64,000 nt of DNA, from the NCBI RefSeq assembly GCF_902706225.1, contig NZ_CACSKB010000006.1, forward strand, positions 50,353-114,352, written 5' to 3'. This DNA comes from Microbacterium sp. 18062 (GTDB taxonomy: Bacteria; Actinomycetota; Actinomycetes; Actinomycetales; Microbacteriaceae). Within the stretch, counting starts at the first letter, position 1. Each line of letters starts with the position of its first letter. Below the pieces are notes generated by a model that worked only from the letters and a program-made list of their open reading frames with translations, ran no database searches and was not told the DNA's origin. Below are positions 41,321 to 50,496 of the stretch, one piece after another. Made by a program: the position numbers and the translations under genes.

Positions 41321-42277
41321 ATGACGCAGACGCATTCCCTCCCCGAGGTGCTGGTCCTCGGCCGCCTCGGCGTGGATCTGTACCCGCTGCAGGACGGGGT
41401 CGGCCTGGAAGACGTGTCGACCTTCGGCAAGTATCTCGGCGGCAGCGCGGCGAACGTCTCGGTCGCCGCGGCGCGATACGGCCACCGCACCGCGCTCGTC
41501 TCCCGGGTCGGCGACGACCCCTTCGGGCGCTACCTGCTCCGCGAGCTCGAACGGCTCCGCGTCGACAGCCGCCACGTCGCGACGGACCCGACGCTGAAGA
41601 CCCCGATCACGTTCTGCGAGATCTTTCCGCCCGACGACTTCCCGCTCTACTTCTATCGAGAGCCGAAGGCGCCCGATCTCAACATCGACGCCGCGCAGCT
41701 CGACCTCGACGCCGTCCGCGCAGCGGACATCCTGTGGTTCACCGTGACCGGCCTGAGCCAGGAGCCGAGCCGCGCCGCCCACCATGCCGCGCTCGGCGCC
41801 CGCGACCGCAGGACGCACACCGTCGTAGACCTGGACTACCGCCCGATGTTCTGGGCGAGCCCCGACGAGGCGACCGATCAGATCGCCCGCGTGCTCGATC
41901 GGGTCACCGTCGCCGTCGGCAACCGCGAGGAGTGCGAGGTGGCCGTCGGCGAGACCGAGCCGGATCGGGCCGCCGACGCGCTCCTCGAACGCGGCATCGA
42001 GCTGGCGATCGTCAAGCAGGGCCCCAGAGGCGTGCTCGCCAAGACGCGCGAGGAGACCGTCGAGGTGCCACCGTACCTCGTCGACGTCGTCAACGGGCTC
42101 GGCGCCGGCGACGCCTTCGGCGGCGCGCTCTGCCACGGCCTGCTGGAGGGCTGGGGACTCGAGCGCATCCTGCGGTACGCGAACGTCGCCGGCGCGATCG
42201 TCGCGTCCCGCCGCGAGTGCTCCACCGCGATGCCGACGGCGGCCGAGGTCGACGAGATCCTCGAGAAGGCGATCTGA
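41321..42277 (+). CDS. iolC: 5-dehydro-2-deoxygluconokinase
   Basis: A PfkB/ribokinase-fold sugar kinase (318 residues) that phosphorylates 5-keto-2-deoxygluconate in inositol breakdown. The N-terminal substrate loop FGKYLGGSAANVSVAAARYG and the C-terminal anion hole and catalytic Asp in NGLGAGDAFGGAL are clear, and IolC-type PITFCEIFPPDDFPLYFYRE is present. It is the first gene of the operon, and the next gene follows after 1 nt. Its ribosome site is weak. Confidence 0.94.
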   Translation: MTQTHSLPEVLVLGRLGVDLYPLQDGVGLEDVSTFGKYLGGSAANVSVAAARYGHRTALVSRVGDDPFGRYLLRELERLRVDSRHVATDPTLKTPITFCEIFPPDDFPLYFYREPKAPDLNIDAAQLDLDAVRAADILWFTVTGLSQEPSRAAHHAALGARDRRTHTVVDLDYRPMFWASPDEATDQIARVLDRVTVAVGNREECEVAVGETEPDRAADALLERGIELAIVKQGPRGVLAKTREETVEVPPYLVDVVNGLGAGDAFGGALCHGLLEGWGLERILRYANVAGAIVASRRECSTAMPTAAEVDEILEKAI

Positions 42278-42278
42278 C

Positions 42279-43178
42279 ATGGGATCGAGCACACCGGGTG
42301 CCGCGGAGTTCGCGGCCCTGCGCGACCTGCGGGCCACGCATCCCGAAGCGATCGGCGCGGCGTTCCAGCGGCGCACCCGCCGCGAGCTCCTGCGGGGCGA
42401 CGGCCGCCTGTTCATCATCGCCGCCGACCACCCCGCCCGGGGCGCGCTCGCCGTGGGCTCCGAGGCGACCGCGATGGCCGACCGCTACGTCCTCCTCGAG
42501 CGGCTCGCCATCGCGCTGAGCCGGCCGGGCGTCGACGGGGTCCTGGGCACCCCGGACGTCATCGACGATCTGGCCGCGCTCGGTCTTCTCGACGACAAGA
42601 TCGTGGTGGGCTCGATGAACCGCGGAGGGCTGCGCGGCTCGGCGTTCGAGATGGACGACCGATTCACCGGCTACGACGTGCCCTCGATGGCGGCCTCCGG
42701 GCTGGACTTCGCGAAGACGCTCATGCGCATCGGGCTCACGGATCCCGCGACGGTGTCGACGCTCGAGACCACCGCGCGCGCGGTCACCCAGGCGGCCGAG
42801 GCGCGCCTGCCGATCATGCTCGAGCCGTTCATGAGCCGCTGGGTGGACGGCCGCGTCGTCAACGACCTGTCGACGGATGCCGTCATCCTCTCGATCGCGA
42901 TCGCCGCGGGCCTGGGCGGCAGCAGCGCGTACACCTGGATGAAGCTGCCCGTCGTCGAGGACATGGAACGCGTCATGGCTGCGACGACCATGCCGACGGT
43001 TCTGCTCGGAGGCGACTCCGGCGTCGATCCCGACGAGACGTTCGCGGCCTGGGAGGACGCCCTCGCACTGCCCGGCGTCCGGGGCCTGACCGTCGGGCGC
43101 ACGCTTCTCTATCCGCCCGGCGGCGACGTCGCCGCCGCGGTCGACGTCGCCGCCGCCCTCGTCCACCCGAACCTCTGA
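42279..43178 (+). CDS. Cgl0159-type (beta/alpha)8 aldolase of the inositol operon
   Basis: A 299-residue class I aldolase-like barrel, placed where Corynebacterium has its Cgl0159-type gene. The probable Schiff-base region is SAYTWMKLPVVEDMERVM, with DHPARGAL early and VLLGGDSG late. It likely cleaves the phosphorylated deoxyketogluconate to dihydroxyacetone phosphate and malonate semialdehyde, the IolJ step. That role is inferred from context, since canonical class II IolJ is not present. Confidence 0.85.
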   Translation: MGSSTPGAAEFAALRDLRATHPEAIGAAFQRRTRRELLRGDGRLFIIAADHPARGALAVGSEATAMADRYVLLERLAIALSRPGVDGVLGTPDVIDDLAALGLLDDKIVVGSMNRGGLRGSAFEMDDRFTGYDVPSMAASGLDFAKTLMRIGLTDPATVSTLETTARAVTQAAEARLPIMLEPFMSRWVDGRVVNDLSTDAVILSIAIAAGLGGSSAYTWMKLPVVEDMERVMAATTMPTVLLGGDSGVDPDETFAAWEDALALPGVRGLTVGRTLLYPPGGDVAAAVDVAAALVHPNL

Positions 43179-43196
43179 TCCGCGAAGGAACACCCG

Positions 43197-44765
43197 ATGA
43201 GCACTCTCGACGCCGCAGCTCCCGCCGGCACGACGACCTCCGACATCCCGACGATCGGCCACTGGATCGATGGCGCCGAGCACGCCTCCACGAGCGGACG
43301 GACGGCACCGGTGTTCAACCCGGCGACGGGTGCGGTGATCGCCCGGGTCGCCCTGGCCGATGAGGCCGAGATCGACGCCGCGATCGCCTCGGCCGAGCGG
43401 GGCCACCGGGTCTGGGGCGGCTATTCGATCGCGAAGCGCCAGACGGTGCTGTTCGCGTTCCGCGAGCTGCTGAACGCGCGCAAGGGCGAGCTCGCGCGGA
43501 TCATCACGCGCGAGCACGGCAAGGTCGTCTCGGATGCTCTGGGCGAGATCCTGCGTGGTCAGGAGGTCGTGGAGCTCGCGACCGGATTCCCGCACCTGGT
43601 CAAGGGCGCGTTCTCGGAGAACGCGTCGACGGGCATCGACGTCTACTCGCTGAAGCAGCCGCTCGGCGTCGTCGGGGTGATCTCGCCGTTCAACTTCCCG
43701 GTGATGGTGCCGCTGTGGTTCGCGCCGATCGCGATCGCCGCGGGCAACGCGGTGGTCCTCAAGCCGAGCGAGAAGGACCCGTCGGCGGCGCTGTGGCTCG
43801 CGCGGCTGTGGCAGGAGGCCGGTCTCCCGGACGGCGTCTTCACCGTGCTGCAGGGAGACAAGCTCGCCGTCGACGGTCTGCTGACCTCCCCGGTGGTGCA
43901 GTCGATCTCGTTCGTGGGCTCGACGCCGATCGCGCAGTACATCTACGAGACCGCGTCCCGGCACGGCAAGCGCGTGCAGGCCCTCGGCGGCGCGAAGAAC
44001 CACATGCTGGTGCTCCCCGACGCCGATCTCGACCTCGTCGCCGACCAGGCCGTCAACGCCGGCTACGGGGCGGCCGGCGAACGCTGCATGGCGATCTCGG
44101 TCGTGCTGGCGGTCGAGCCGGTCGCCGACCGGCTCATCGAGAAGATCGTCGAACGCATCGGACGGCTGCGGATCGGCGACGGCGCGGGAGGCCCCGACGG
44201 CGAGCCGGACATGGGCCCGCTGATCACCGACGTCCACCGGGACAAGGTGTCGGGCTACGTCGACATCGCCGAGCAGGACGGCGCGACCATCGTCGTGGAC
44301 GGCCGTGGGTTCGCGGTCGACGGACACGAGGACGGCTTCTTCTTCGGCCCCACGCTCATCGACGACATCCCGACGAGCTCCCGCGCCTATCGGGAGGAGA
44401 TCTTCGGACCCGTCCTCTCGATCGTCCGCGTGGGCTCCTACGACGAGGGACTCGACCTGATCAACTCCGGCCAGTTCGGCAACGGCACCGCGATCTTCAC
44501 CAACGACGGAGGCGCGGCCCGACGCTTCCAGACCGAGGTCCAGGTCGGCATGATCGGCATCAACGTCCCCATCCCCGTCCCGGTCGCCTACCACTCCTTC
44601 GGCGGCTGGAAGCAGTCCCTGTTCGGCGATGCCAAGGCGTACGGCGTCCACGGATTCGACTTCTTCACCCGCGAGAAGGCCATCACGAGCCGATGGCTCG
44701 ACCCCGCCACCCGACACCGTTCGGAGCACGGCGGCATCAACCTCGGATTCCCGCAGAACACCTGA
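43197..44765 (+). CDS. iolA: CoA-acylating (methyl)malonate-semialdehyde dehydrogenase
   Basis: A 522-residue aldehyde dehydrogenase of the MmsA/IolA type, producing acetyl-CoA (or propionyl-CoA) and CO2 from malonate semialdehydes. Motifs are SPFNFPVMVPLWFAPIAIAA, FVGSTPIAQYIYETASRHGK and the catalytic Cys in GYGAAGERCMAISVVLAV, followed by MGPLIT. The length is normal. Ribosome site GAAGGAA precedes ATG 43197. Confidence 0.95.
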   Translation: MSTLDAAAPAGTTTSDIPTIGHWIDGAEHASTSGRTAPVFNPATGAVIARVALADEAEIDAAIASAERGHRVWGGYSIAKRQTVLFAFRELLNARKGELARIITREHGKVVSDALGEILRGQEVVELATGFPHLVKGAFSENASTGIDVYSLKQPLGVVGVISPFNFPVMVPLWFAPIAIAAGNAVVLKPSEKDPSAALWLARLWQEAGLPDGVFTVLQGDKLAVDGLLTSPVVQSISFVGSTPIAQYIYETASRHGKRVQALGGAKNHMLVLPDADLDLVADQAVNAGYGAAGERCMAISVVLAVEPVADRLIEKIVERIGRLRIGDGAGGPDGEPDMGPLITDVHRDKVSGYVDIAEQDGATIVVDGRGFAVDGHEDGFFFGPTLIDDIPTSSRAYREEIFGPVLSIVRVGSYDEGLDLINSGQFGNGTAIFTNDGGAARRFQTEVQVGMIGINVPIPVPVAYHSFGGWKQSLFGDAKAYGVHGFDFFTREKAITSRWLDPATRHRSEHGGINLGFPQNT

Positions 44766-44836
44766 GCCGCGGCCCCGCCCTCCCCCGGGACGGCAGGGTC
44801 TTTGCGGCCGATCGCCTTCGACGACGAGAGCAGAGC

Positions 44837-45766
44837 ATGGGCATGACCGGACAGCGCTGGTTCCACCGACGCGGCGACCTCGCGCGCGACGGCTGGGAGA
44901 GCGTCGTCGACGCGACGACGCCCGGATGGCGGCACACGGGGTTGCGCGTGGCCGTGCTGCAGGCGGGCGACGCGCTCGAGCTGTCGGAGACGGGCGTCGA
45001 GCGGATCATCGTGCCGCTGGCCGGGTCGTTCACCGTGACGCACACGGAGGACGGCGTCACGACGAGGACGTCTCTCGCCGGCCGCTCCTCCGTCTTCGAC
45101 GGCCCGACCGACGTGCTGTATCTCTCGGCGGCGTCCACCGCGGCGATCGCCGGGGACGGGCGCGTCGCGGTGGCGACCTCGCCGACGGCCGAGATCCGTC
45201 CGACGCGCCACATCCCGGCGTCCGAGACCCCGGTCGAGCTGCGCGGCGCGGGCGGATCGAGCAGGCAGGTGCACAACTTCGGCACACCGCAGGCGCTGGA
45301 CGCCGCGCGGCTCATCGTCTGCGAGGTCCTCACCCCGGCCGAGAACTGGTCGTCGTACCCGCCGCACAAGCACGACGAGCACGTGCCCGGGCACGAGTCG
45401 CGCCTCGAGGAGATCTACTACTTCGAGGCCGAGCCCGCGCGCGGATCGACGGGGGCGCCGAAAGATGCCGCCTTCGGCATGTTCAGCGCATACTCCTCCC
45501 CCGCGGGCGAGATCGACGTCAACGCGCTGGTGCGCACCGGGGACATCGCCCTCGTGCCGTTCGGCTACCACGGCCCCGCCGTGGCCGCGCCCGGATACGA
45601 CCTCTACTACCTCAACGTCATGGCCGGTCCCGACGCAGAGCGGGTCTGGCTGATCAGCGACGATCCGGCGCACGCCTGGGTCCGCGACACCTGGGACGGC
45701 CTCGCGATCGACCCGCGCCTGCCGTACACGACCGATCCGACCGCGAAGGAAGGCGATCACCGATGA
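44837..45766 (+). CDS. iolB: 5-deoxy-glucuronate isomerase
   Basis: A 309-residue bicupin enzyme. The metal site is HKHDEHVPGHESRLEEIYYF, and the C-terminal cupin includes VPFGYHGPAVAAPGYDLYYL. It isomerises 5-deoxyglucuronate to 5-keto-2-deoxygluconate. The stop overlaps iolD as ATGA. The ribosome site is weak (GAGAG). Confidence 0.94.
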   Translation: MGMTGQRWFHRRGDLARDGWESVVDATTPGWRHTGLRVAVLQAGDALELSETGVERIIVPLAGSFTVTHTEDGVTTRTSLAGRSSVFDGPTDVLYLSAASTAAIAGDGRVAVATSPTAEIRPTRHIPASETPVELRGAGGSSRQVHNFGTPQALDAARLIVCEVLTPAENWSSYPPHKHDEHVPGHESRLEEIYYFEAEPARGSTGAPKDAAFGMFSAYSSPAGEIDVNALVRTGDIALVPFGYHGPAVAAPGYDLYYLNVMAGPDAERVWLISDDPAHAWVRDTWDGLAIDPRLPYTTDPTAKEGDHR

Positions 45767-47691
45767 CCTCGACGAAGCGGATGACGGTGAGCCAGGCGCT
45801 CATCGAGTTCCTCGCCCACCAGTGGACCGTCGACGGCGACATCCGGGAGCGCACGATCCCCGGCGTGTTCGGCATCTTCGGCCACGGCAACGTCGCCGGC
45901 ATCGGACAGGCGCTGCGCCAGCTCAACGTCGACCAGCCCGACCTGATGCCCTACCACCAGGCCCGCAACGAGCAGGCGATGGTGCACCAGTCCGTCGGCT
46001 ACGCGCGCATGCGCCGACGCCGCGCGACCTTCGCGTCCGCGGCGTCGGTCGGACCGGGCGCGACCAACATGCTCACCGGCGCCGCCCTCGCCACGACCAA
46101 CCGGCTGCCCGCTCTGCTGCTGCCGAGCGACACGTTCGCCACCCGCGTCGCGGATCCGGTGCTGCAGCAGCTCGAGCAGCCGTGGGACATCGGCCTCACC
46201 GTCAACGACGCCTTCCGCCCGCTCTCGAGGTTCTTCGACCGCGTGCAGCGCCCCGAACAGCTGTACTCGATCGCGCTGGGCGCGATGCGTGTGCTCACCG
46301 ACCCCGCCGAGACCGGTGCCGTGACGATCGCCCTTCCCGAGGACGTGCAGGCTGAGACGATCGACGTGCCGCTCGCCTTCCTCCGGGACCGCGAATGGCA
46401 CCTCCGGCGCCCGCGGCCCGAGCGGGCCGCCCTCGCCCGTGCCGTCGCCGCGATCCGTTCGGCGAAGCGGCCGTTCGTCGTCGCGGGCGGCGGCGTGCTG
46501 TACTCGGGCGCAGAGGATGGGCTCCGCGCCCTGGTCGAGGCGACCGGCATCCCGGTCGGGACGACTCAGGCCGGCGGCGGCTCGCTCGTATGGGACCATC
46601 CGCAGTATCTGGGCGCCGTCGGCGCGACCGGCACCGCCGCGGCCAACCGCCTCGCGGCCGACGCCGACGTCGTCATCGGGATCGGCACCCGCTACAGCGA
46701 CTTCACGACGGCATCGCGCACGGCGTTCCAGGACCCCGGTGTGCGGTTCGTCAACATCAACGTCGCCGCGTTCGACGCCTACAAGCACGGCACGCAGCTG
46801 CCGGTGATCGCCGACGCCCGCGAGGCCCTCGCCGAGCTCGCGATCGAGCTCGAGGGCTTCGAGGTGTCGGCGGAGTACGCACAGCGCGCCGCGGACGAGA
46901 AGAGGGCGTGGGACGCCGTCGTCGACGAGGCCTTCCTGCCCTCGGGCGCCGCCCGTCCCGGTCAGACCGAGATCATCGGCGCGGTGCAGTCCTCGACCGC
47001 GCCCGACGACGTCATCGTGCAGGCGGCGGGCTCGCTGCCCGGCGATCTGCACAAGCTGTGGCGCGTGCGCGACCCGCTCGGCTATCACGTCGAGTATGCG
47101 TTCTCGTGCATGGGGTACGAGATCGCCGGCGGGCTCGGCGCGAAGCGCGGAGCCCTGGCCGGCGGCTCCGACCGCGACGTCGTCGTGATGGTCGGGGACG
47201 GCTCGTACCTGATGCTCAACTCCGAACTGGTCACCGCGGTCGCCGAGGGCATCAAGATCATCGTCGTGCTCGTCCAGAACCACGGCTTCGCCTCGATCGG
47301 GCACCTCTCCGAGACCGTCGGCTCGGAGCGCTTCGGCACGAAGTACCGCGTCTACGACGAGGTCGCACGCAACTTCCAGGGCGATCGCGTGCTGCCCGTG
47401 GACCTCGCCATGAACGCCCGCAGCTACGGGCTCGACGTCATCGAGATCGCCCCCACGGCGACGGCGATCGACGACTTGAGAGCCGCGATGGCGGCGGCCA
47501 AGGCATCCGACCGCTCCACACTCATCCACATCGAGAGCGATCCGTTGCTCTATTCCCCCAGCGGCGAGGGATGGTGGGACGTCCCGGTGCCCGAGGCGGC
47601 GACGCTCGCGTCGACCCGGCGCGCCCGGAGCGAGTACGAACGACAGCGCGTCGCCCAGCGTCCGCTGCTCGGCGAGGAGGTGTCGGGATGA
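45763..47691 (+). CDS. iolD: 3D-(3,5/4)-trihydroxycyclohexane-1,2-dione hydrolase
   Basis: A 642-residue thiamine-diphosphate enzyme that opens the inositol ring. The N-terminal PYR domain has the catalytic Glu in YHQARNEQAMVHQSVGYARM and the GPGATNM loop. The C-terminal PP domain has VGDGSYLMLNSELVTAVAEG with the later NHGF cofactor residues. It starts inside the iolB stop and ends inside the iolE start (ATGA at both ends). Confidence 0.96.
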   Translation: MTSTKRMTVSQALIEFLAHQWTVDGDIRERTIPGVFGIFGHGNVAGIGQALRQLNVDQPDLMPYHQARNEQAMVHQSVGYARMRRRRATFASAASVGPGATNMLTGAALATTNRLPALLLPSDTFATRVADPVLQQLEQPWDIGLTVNDAFRPLSRFFDRVQRPEQLYSIALGAMRVLTDPAETGAVTIALPEDVQAETIDVPLAFLRDREWHLRRPRPERAALARAVAAIRSAKRPFVVAGGGVLYSGAEDGLRALVEATGIPVGTTQAGGGSLVWDHPQYLGAVGATGTAAANRLAADADVVIGIGTRYSDFTTASRTAFQDPGVRFVNINVAAFDAYKHGTQLPVIADAREALAELAIELEGFEVSAEYAQRAADEKRAWDAVVDEAFLPSGAARPGQTEIIGAVQSSTAPDDVIVQAAGSLPGDLHKLWRVRDPLGYHVEYAFSCMGYEIAGGLGAKRGALAGGSDRDVVVMVGDGSYLMLNSELVTAVAEGIKIIVVLVQNHGFASIGHLSETVGSERFGTKYRVYDEVARNFQGDRVLPVDLAMNARSYGLDVIEIAPTATAIDDLRAAMAAAKASDRSTLIHIESDPLLYSPSGEGWWDVPVPEAATLASTRRARSEYERQRVAQRPLLGEEVSG

Positions 47692-48605
47692 GGGCGAGTG
47701 TCGCCGGGGCGCCCGTGAGCTTCGGAGTCTTCGAGATGACGCCGGAGGGTGCCGAGACGGTCGGACCCGACGACCTGCTCGACGTGCTCGCCGAGGCGGG
47801 GTACGCCGGGGTCGACCTCGGCCCGCTCGGCTACCTCGGACGATCGTCCGAGCTGCGGGAGCGCCTCGGCCGGCACGGCCTCGACCTCGCCGGCGGCTGG
47901 GTGCAGCTGCCGTTCTCGGACGACGACGCCTTCGAGAACTCCCTGCCCGGTCTGCACGACGCGCTCCGGGTCTTCGCCGAGGCGGCCGAACGGGGGCCGG
48001 CGCGGCTGCCGCTGCCGACCCTGGCTGACGACGGCTCCGCCCGGCGTCGTGCCGCCCCGGGGCGCGGCGCGACGGTCGACCCGCTCGGGGAAGCGGCCTG
48101 GGGACGGCTGCTGGCCAACACCGAGCGCGCGGCCGCCCTCGTGCGCGCCGCCGGGTTCGAGCCGACCTTCCACCACCACGCGGGAACCTTCGTCGAGTCG
48201 CCGTCCGAGATCGATCGGTTCCTGGCGAACGTCGACATCGGCCTGACGCTCGACACCGGTCATCTGTTCATCGCGGGCGGTGACCCGCTCGACGCGGTGC
48301 GCCGCTGGGGCGACCGCATCAACCACCTGCACCTCAAGGACGTCGATCTCGCGGAGCTGCGACGCGTGCTCGCCACCGGCGGCGGGATGCCGGAGGTGTG
48401 GACCTCCGGCTCGTTCGTCGCCTTCGGCGAGGGCGACATCGATCTCGTCGCGGTCATGGACGCCGTCGACGAACGCGGCTTCGACGGGTGGGTCGTGGTC
48501 GAGCAGGACGTGCTGAACGGCCCCGACGTCGCGATCGCCGACTTCCGCGCCGCCCGGGGCGCGGACCAGGTGCGCAACCGCGAATCGCTCCGACCCTGGG
48601 CATAG
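47688..48605 (+). CDS. iolE: myo-Inosose-2 dehydratase
   Basis: A 305-residue TIM barrel of the AP-endonuclease-2/sugar isomerase fold. It begins APVSFGVFEMTPEG; metal ligands are suggested by FHHHAGTFVES, DTGHLF and HLHLKDV and by a C-terminal VVVEQDV. It dehydrates scyllo-inosose to the dione used by IolD. It is somewhat divergent in the middle (about residues 105-140, Arg/Ala/Gly-rich) compared with classical IolE. Confidence 0.88.
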   Translation: MRASVAGAPVSFGVFEMTPEGAETVGPDDLLDVLAEAGYAGVDLGPLGYLGRSSELRERLGRHGLDLAGGWVQLPFSDDDAFENSLPGLHDALRVFAEAAERGPARLPLPTLADDGSARRRAAPGRGATVDPLGEAAWGRLLANTERAAALVRAAGFEPTFHHHAGTFVESPSEIDRFLANVDIGLTLDTGHLFIAGGDPLDAVRRWGDRINHLHLKDVDLAELRRVLATGGGMPEVWTSGSFVAFGEGDIDLVAVMDAVDERGFDGWVVVEQDVLNGPDVAIADFRAARGADQVRNRESLRPWA

Positions 48606-48638
48606 AACCGAACACCCCCACCGACGAAGGAACGCACG

Positions 48639-49649
48639 ATGTCACACGCCCCACTCCGCTTCGGCCTCATCGGGACCGGCCGCATCGGCCAGGTCCACGC
48701 CGCGAGCATCGCCGCCGATCCCGACGCGGAGCTCGCCTGGATCGCAGACCCGTTCGTCGACGGCGCCCGCACGGTGGCTGCCGCCTACGGCGGGACCGCG
48801 ACCGACAGCTCCGACGAGCTCTTCGCGTCGGGCGAGGTCGACGCGATCCTCGTCGCGTCGCCCACCGCGACCCACGTCGACCTCATCGCGCAGGCGGTGG
48901 ATGCCGGGATCCCGGTGCTGTGCGAGAAGCCGATCGATCTCGACATCGCGCGGGTCGACGCGCTGCGCGCGAAGGTGGCCGCGGCCGGCGTCCCTGTGGC
49001 ACTGGGCTTCAATCGCCGGTTCGACCCCGCGTTCGCTGCGGCGCGCGCCCGCGTGGCCGCGGGGGAGATCGGCGCGCTCGAGCAGCTGACGATCATCAGC
49101 CGCGATCCCTCTGCGCCCCCGTCCGCGTACGTCGCCGTCTCCGGCGGCATCTTCCGCGACATGACGATCCACGACGTCGACATGGCGCGGTTCTTCCTCC
49201 CCGAGATCGTCGAGGTGTCGGCGGTCGGCACGACGACGTTCGACCCCGGGGCGCGCGAGCACGGCGACTTCGACACCGCCGTGACGACGCTGCGCGCCGC
49301 ATCCGGCGCCGTCGTGACCATCATCAACTCGCGGCACAGCGCGGTCGGGTACGACCAGCGCCTCGAGGCCTTCGGCGGCACCGGCATGCTCCAGGTGGCC
49401 AACGCGCCCTCGAGCCTGGTGAGCCTCTCGACCGCCGCGGCGGTGGAGGCCAAGCCGCCGTACGAGCAGTTCTTCCTGGAGCGGTACGCCGTCGCCTACG
49501 CGGCCGAGCTGCGCGAGTTCATCAAGCTCGCCCGAGGCGAGGCGTCGACGAGCCCGACGTTCGAGGACGGCCGCGCGGCGCTCGTGCTCGCAGATGCCGC
49601 GCAGCGCGCCGCGACCGAGCGCGTCGTCGTCGCCGTGGACCTCGGCTGA
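48639..49649 (+). CDS. iolG: myo-Inositol 2-dehydrogenase (Gfo/Idh/MocA)
   Basis: A 336-residue NAD-dependent dehydrogenase. The Rossmann turn is GLIGTGRIGQVH, the catalytic Lys-Pro is in VLCEKPIDLD, and the GGIFRDMTIHDVDMARFF motif is characteristic of inositol dehydrogenases. It oxidises myo-inositol to scyllo-inosose, the entry step of the pathway. Confidence 0.94.
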   Translation: MSHAPLRFGLIGTGRIGQVHAASIAADPDAELAWIADPFVDGARTVAAAYGGTATDSSDELFASGEVDAILVASPTATHVDLIAQAVDAGIPVLCEKPIDLDIARVDALRAKVAAAGVPVALGFNRRFDPAFAAARARVAAGEIGALEQLTIISRDPSAPPSAYVAVSGGIFRDMTIHDVDMARFFLPEIVEVSAVGTTTFDPGAREHGDFDTAVTTLRAASGAVVTIINSRHSAVGYDQRLEAFGGTGMLQVANAPSSLVSLSTAAAVEAKPPYEQFFLERYAVAYAAELREFIKLARGEASTSPTFEDGRAALVLADAAQRAATERVVVAVDLG

Positions 49650-49662
49650 GGGATTCGTCGAT

Positions 49663-50451
49663 ATGAGCGCGTCCGCCTCCTACCGCCTCGCCGCGTCGGC
49701 CGAGATGCTCTACCGCGACCTGCCGTTCGTCGAGCGCGTCCAGCGCATCCACGAGCGCGGCTTCGAGGTCGAGATCTGGGACTGGAGCTCGAAGGACCTC
49801 CCGGAGCTCGCCGCGACCGGTGCGACCTTCTCCTCGATGACCGGGTACCTCCGCGGCGACCTGACCACCGACGACGGAATCGCCGAGCTGCTGTCCACCG
49901 CGGCGGAGTCGTTGCGGATGGCCGATGTGATCGACTCACCGCGGCTGAACCTGCACGGAACCGGGCTCGACGCCGACGGGCTGCCCGTGCGGCCTCGTCA
50001 CGACGTCAGCAGCGGCGACTGGCTCATTGCGGCCGACACCTTGAGCAGACTCGCGGATCTCGGCGAGAGGTCGGGACGCGTCTTCACGCTCGAGAACCTC
50101 AACACCGCGGTGGATCACCCGGGCACGCCGTTCGCGCGCGCCGCCGACACCCTCGCGCTCGTGCAGACGGTCGATTCACCGGGGCTCCGGCTGAACCTCG
50201 ATCTGTATCACGCGCAGATCGGCGAGGGGAACCTGACCGACCTCGTCGGTCGGGCGATGCCGTGGATCGGCGAGATCCAGGTCGCCGACGTCCCCGGCCG
50301 CTGCGAGCCGGGCACCGGCGAGATCCGCTACGAGGCGATCGCAGCCGCACTGGGCGAGCTCGGGTACGACGGGGTCGTCGGGCTCGAGTCGTGGGCGAAG
50401 ACCGACTCCGACGCTGCGCTCGACGCTTTCCGGACCGCCTTCGCCGGCTGA
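49663..50451 (+). CDS. iolH: IolH-like / hydroxypyruvate isomerase family TIM barrel
   Basis: A 262-residue sugar-phosphate isomerase/epimerase-fold protein. It has FTLENLNTAVDHPG, LRLNLDLYHAQIGEGNL, the QVADVPGRCEPGTGEI motif typical of hydroxypyruvate isomerases, and a late VGLESW. In Corynebacterium a protein of this fold (IolH) ends the inositol operon; its reaction is not established. GAGGGA lies 9 nt before ATG 49663. A hairpin follows the gene. Confidence 0.8.
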   Translation: MSASASYRLAASAEMLYRDLPFVERVQRIHERGFEVEIWDWSSKDLPELAATGATFSSMTGYLRGDLTTDDGIAELLSTAAESLRMADVIDSPRLNLHGTGLDADGLPVRPRHDVSSGDWLIAADTLSRLADLGERSGRVFTLENLNTAVDHPGTPFARAADTLALVQTVDSPGLRLNLDLYHAQIGEGNLTDLVGRAMPWIGEIQVADVPGRCEPGTGEIRYEAIAAALGELGYDGVVGLESWAKTDSDAALDAFRTAFAG

Positions 50452-50455
50452 ACGG

Positions 50456-50490
50456 CGAGAGGGTGCCGATTCCCGGTCGGCCCCCTCTCG
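50456..50490. terminator. Bidirectional terminator ending the inositol operon
   Basis: CGAGAGGGTGCCGA (50456-50469) pairs with TCGGCCCCCTCTCG (50477-50490) with one mismatch and a 7-nt loop. It lies between the convergent iolH-like and inositol-dehydrogenase-like genes. Confidence 0.75.
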
Positions 50491-50496
50491 TCCTGC

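Noticed and set aside
49594..49662. Upstream ATG of the iolH-like gene that would overlap iolG
   Set aside because: The extra 23 residues are the iolG sequence out of frame; ATG 49663 has GAGGGA upstream and starts a normal family N-terminus.
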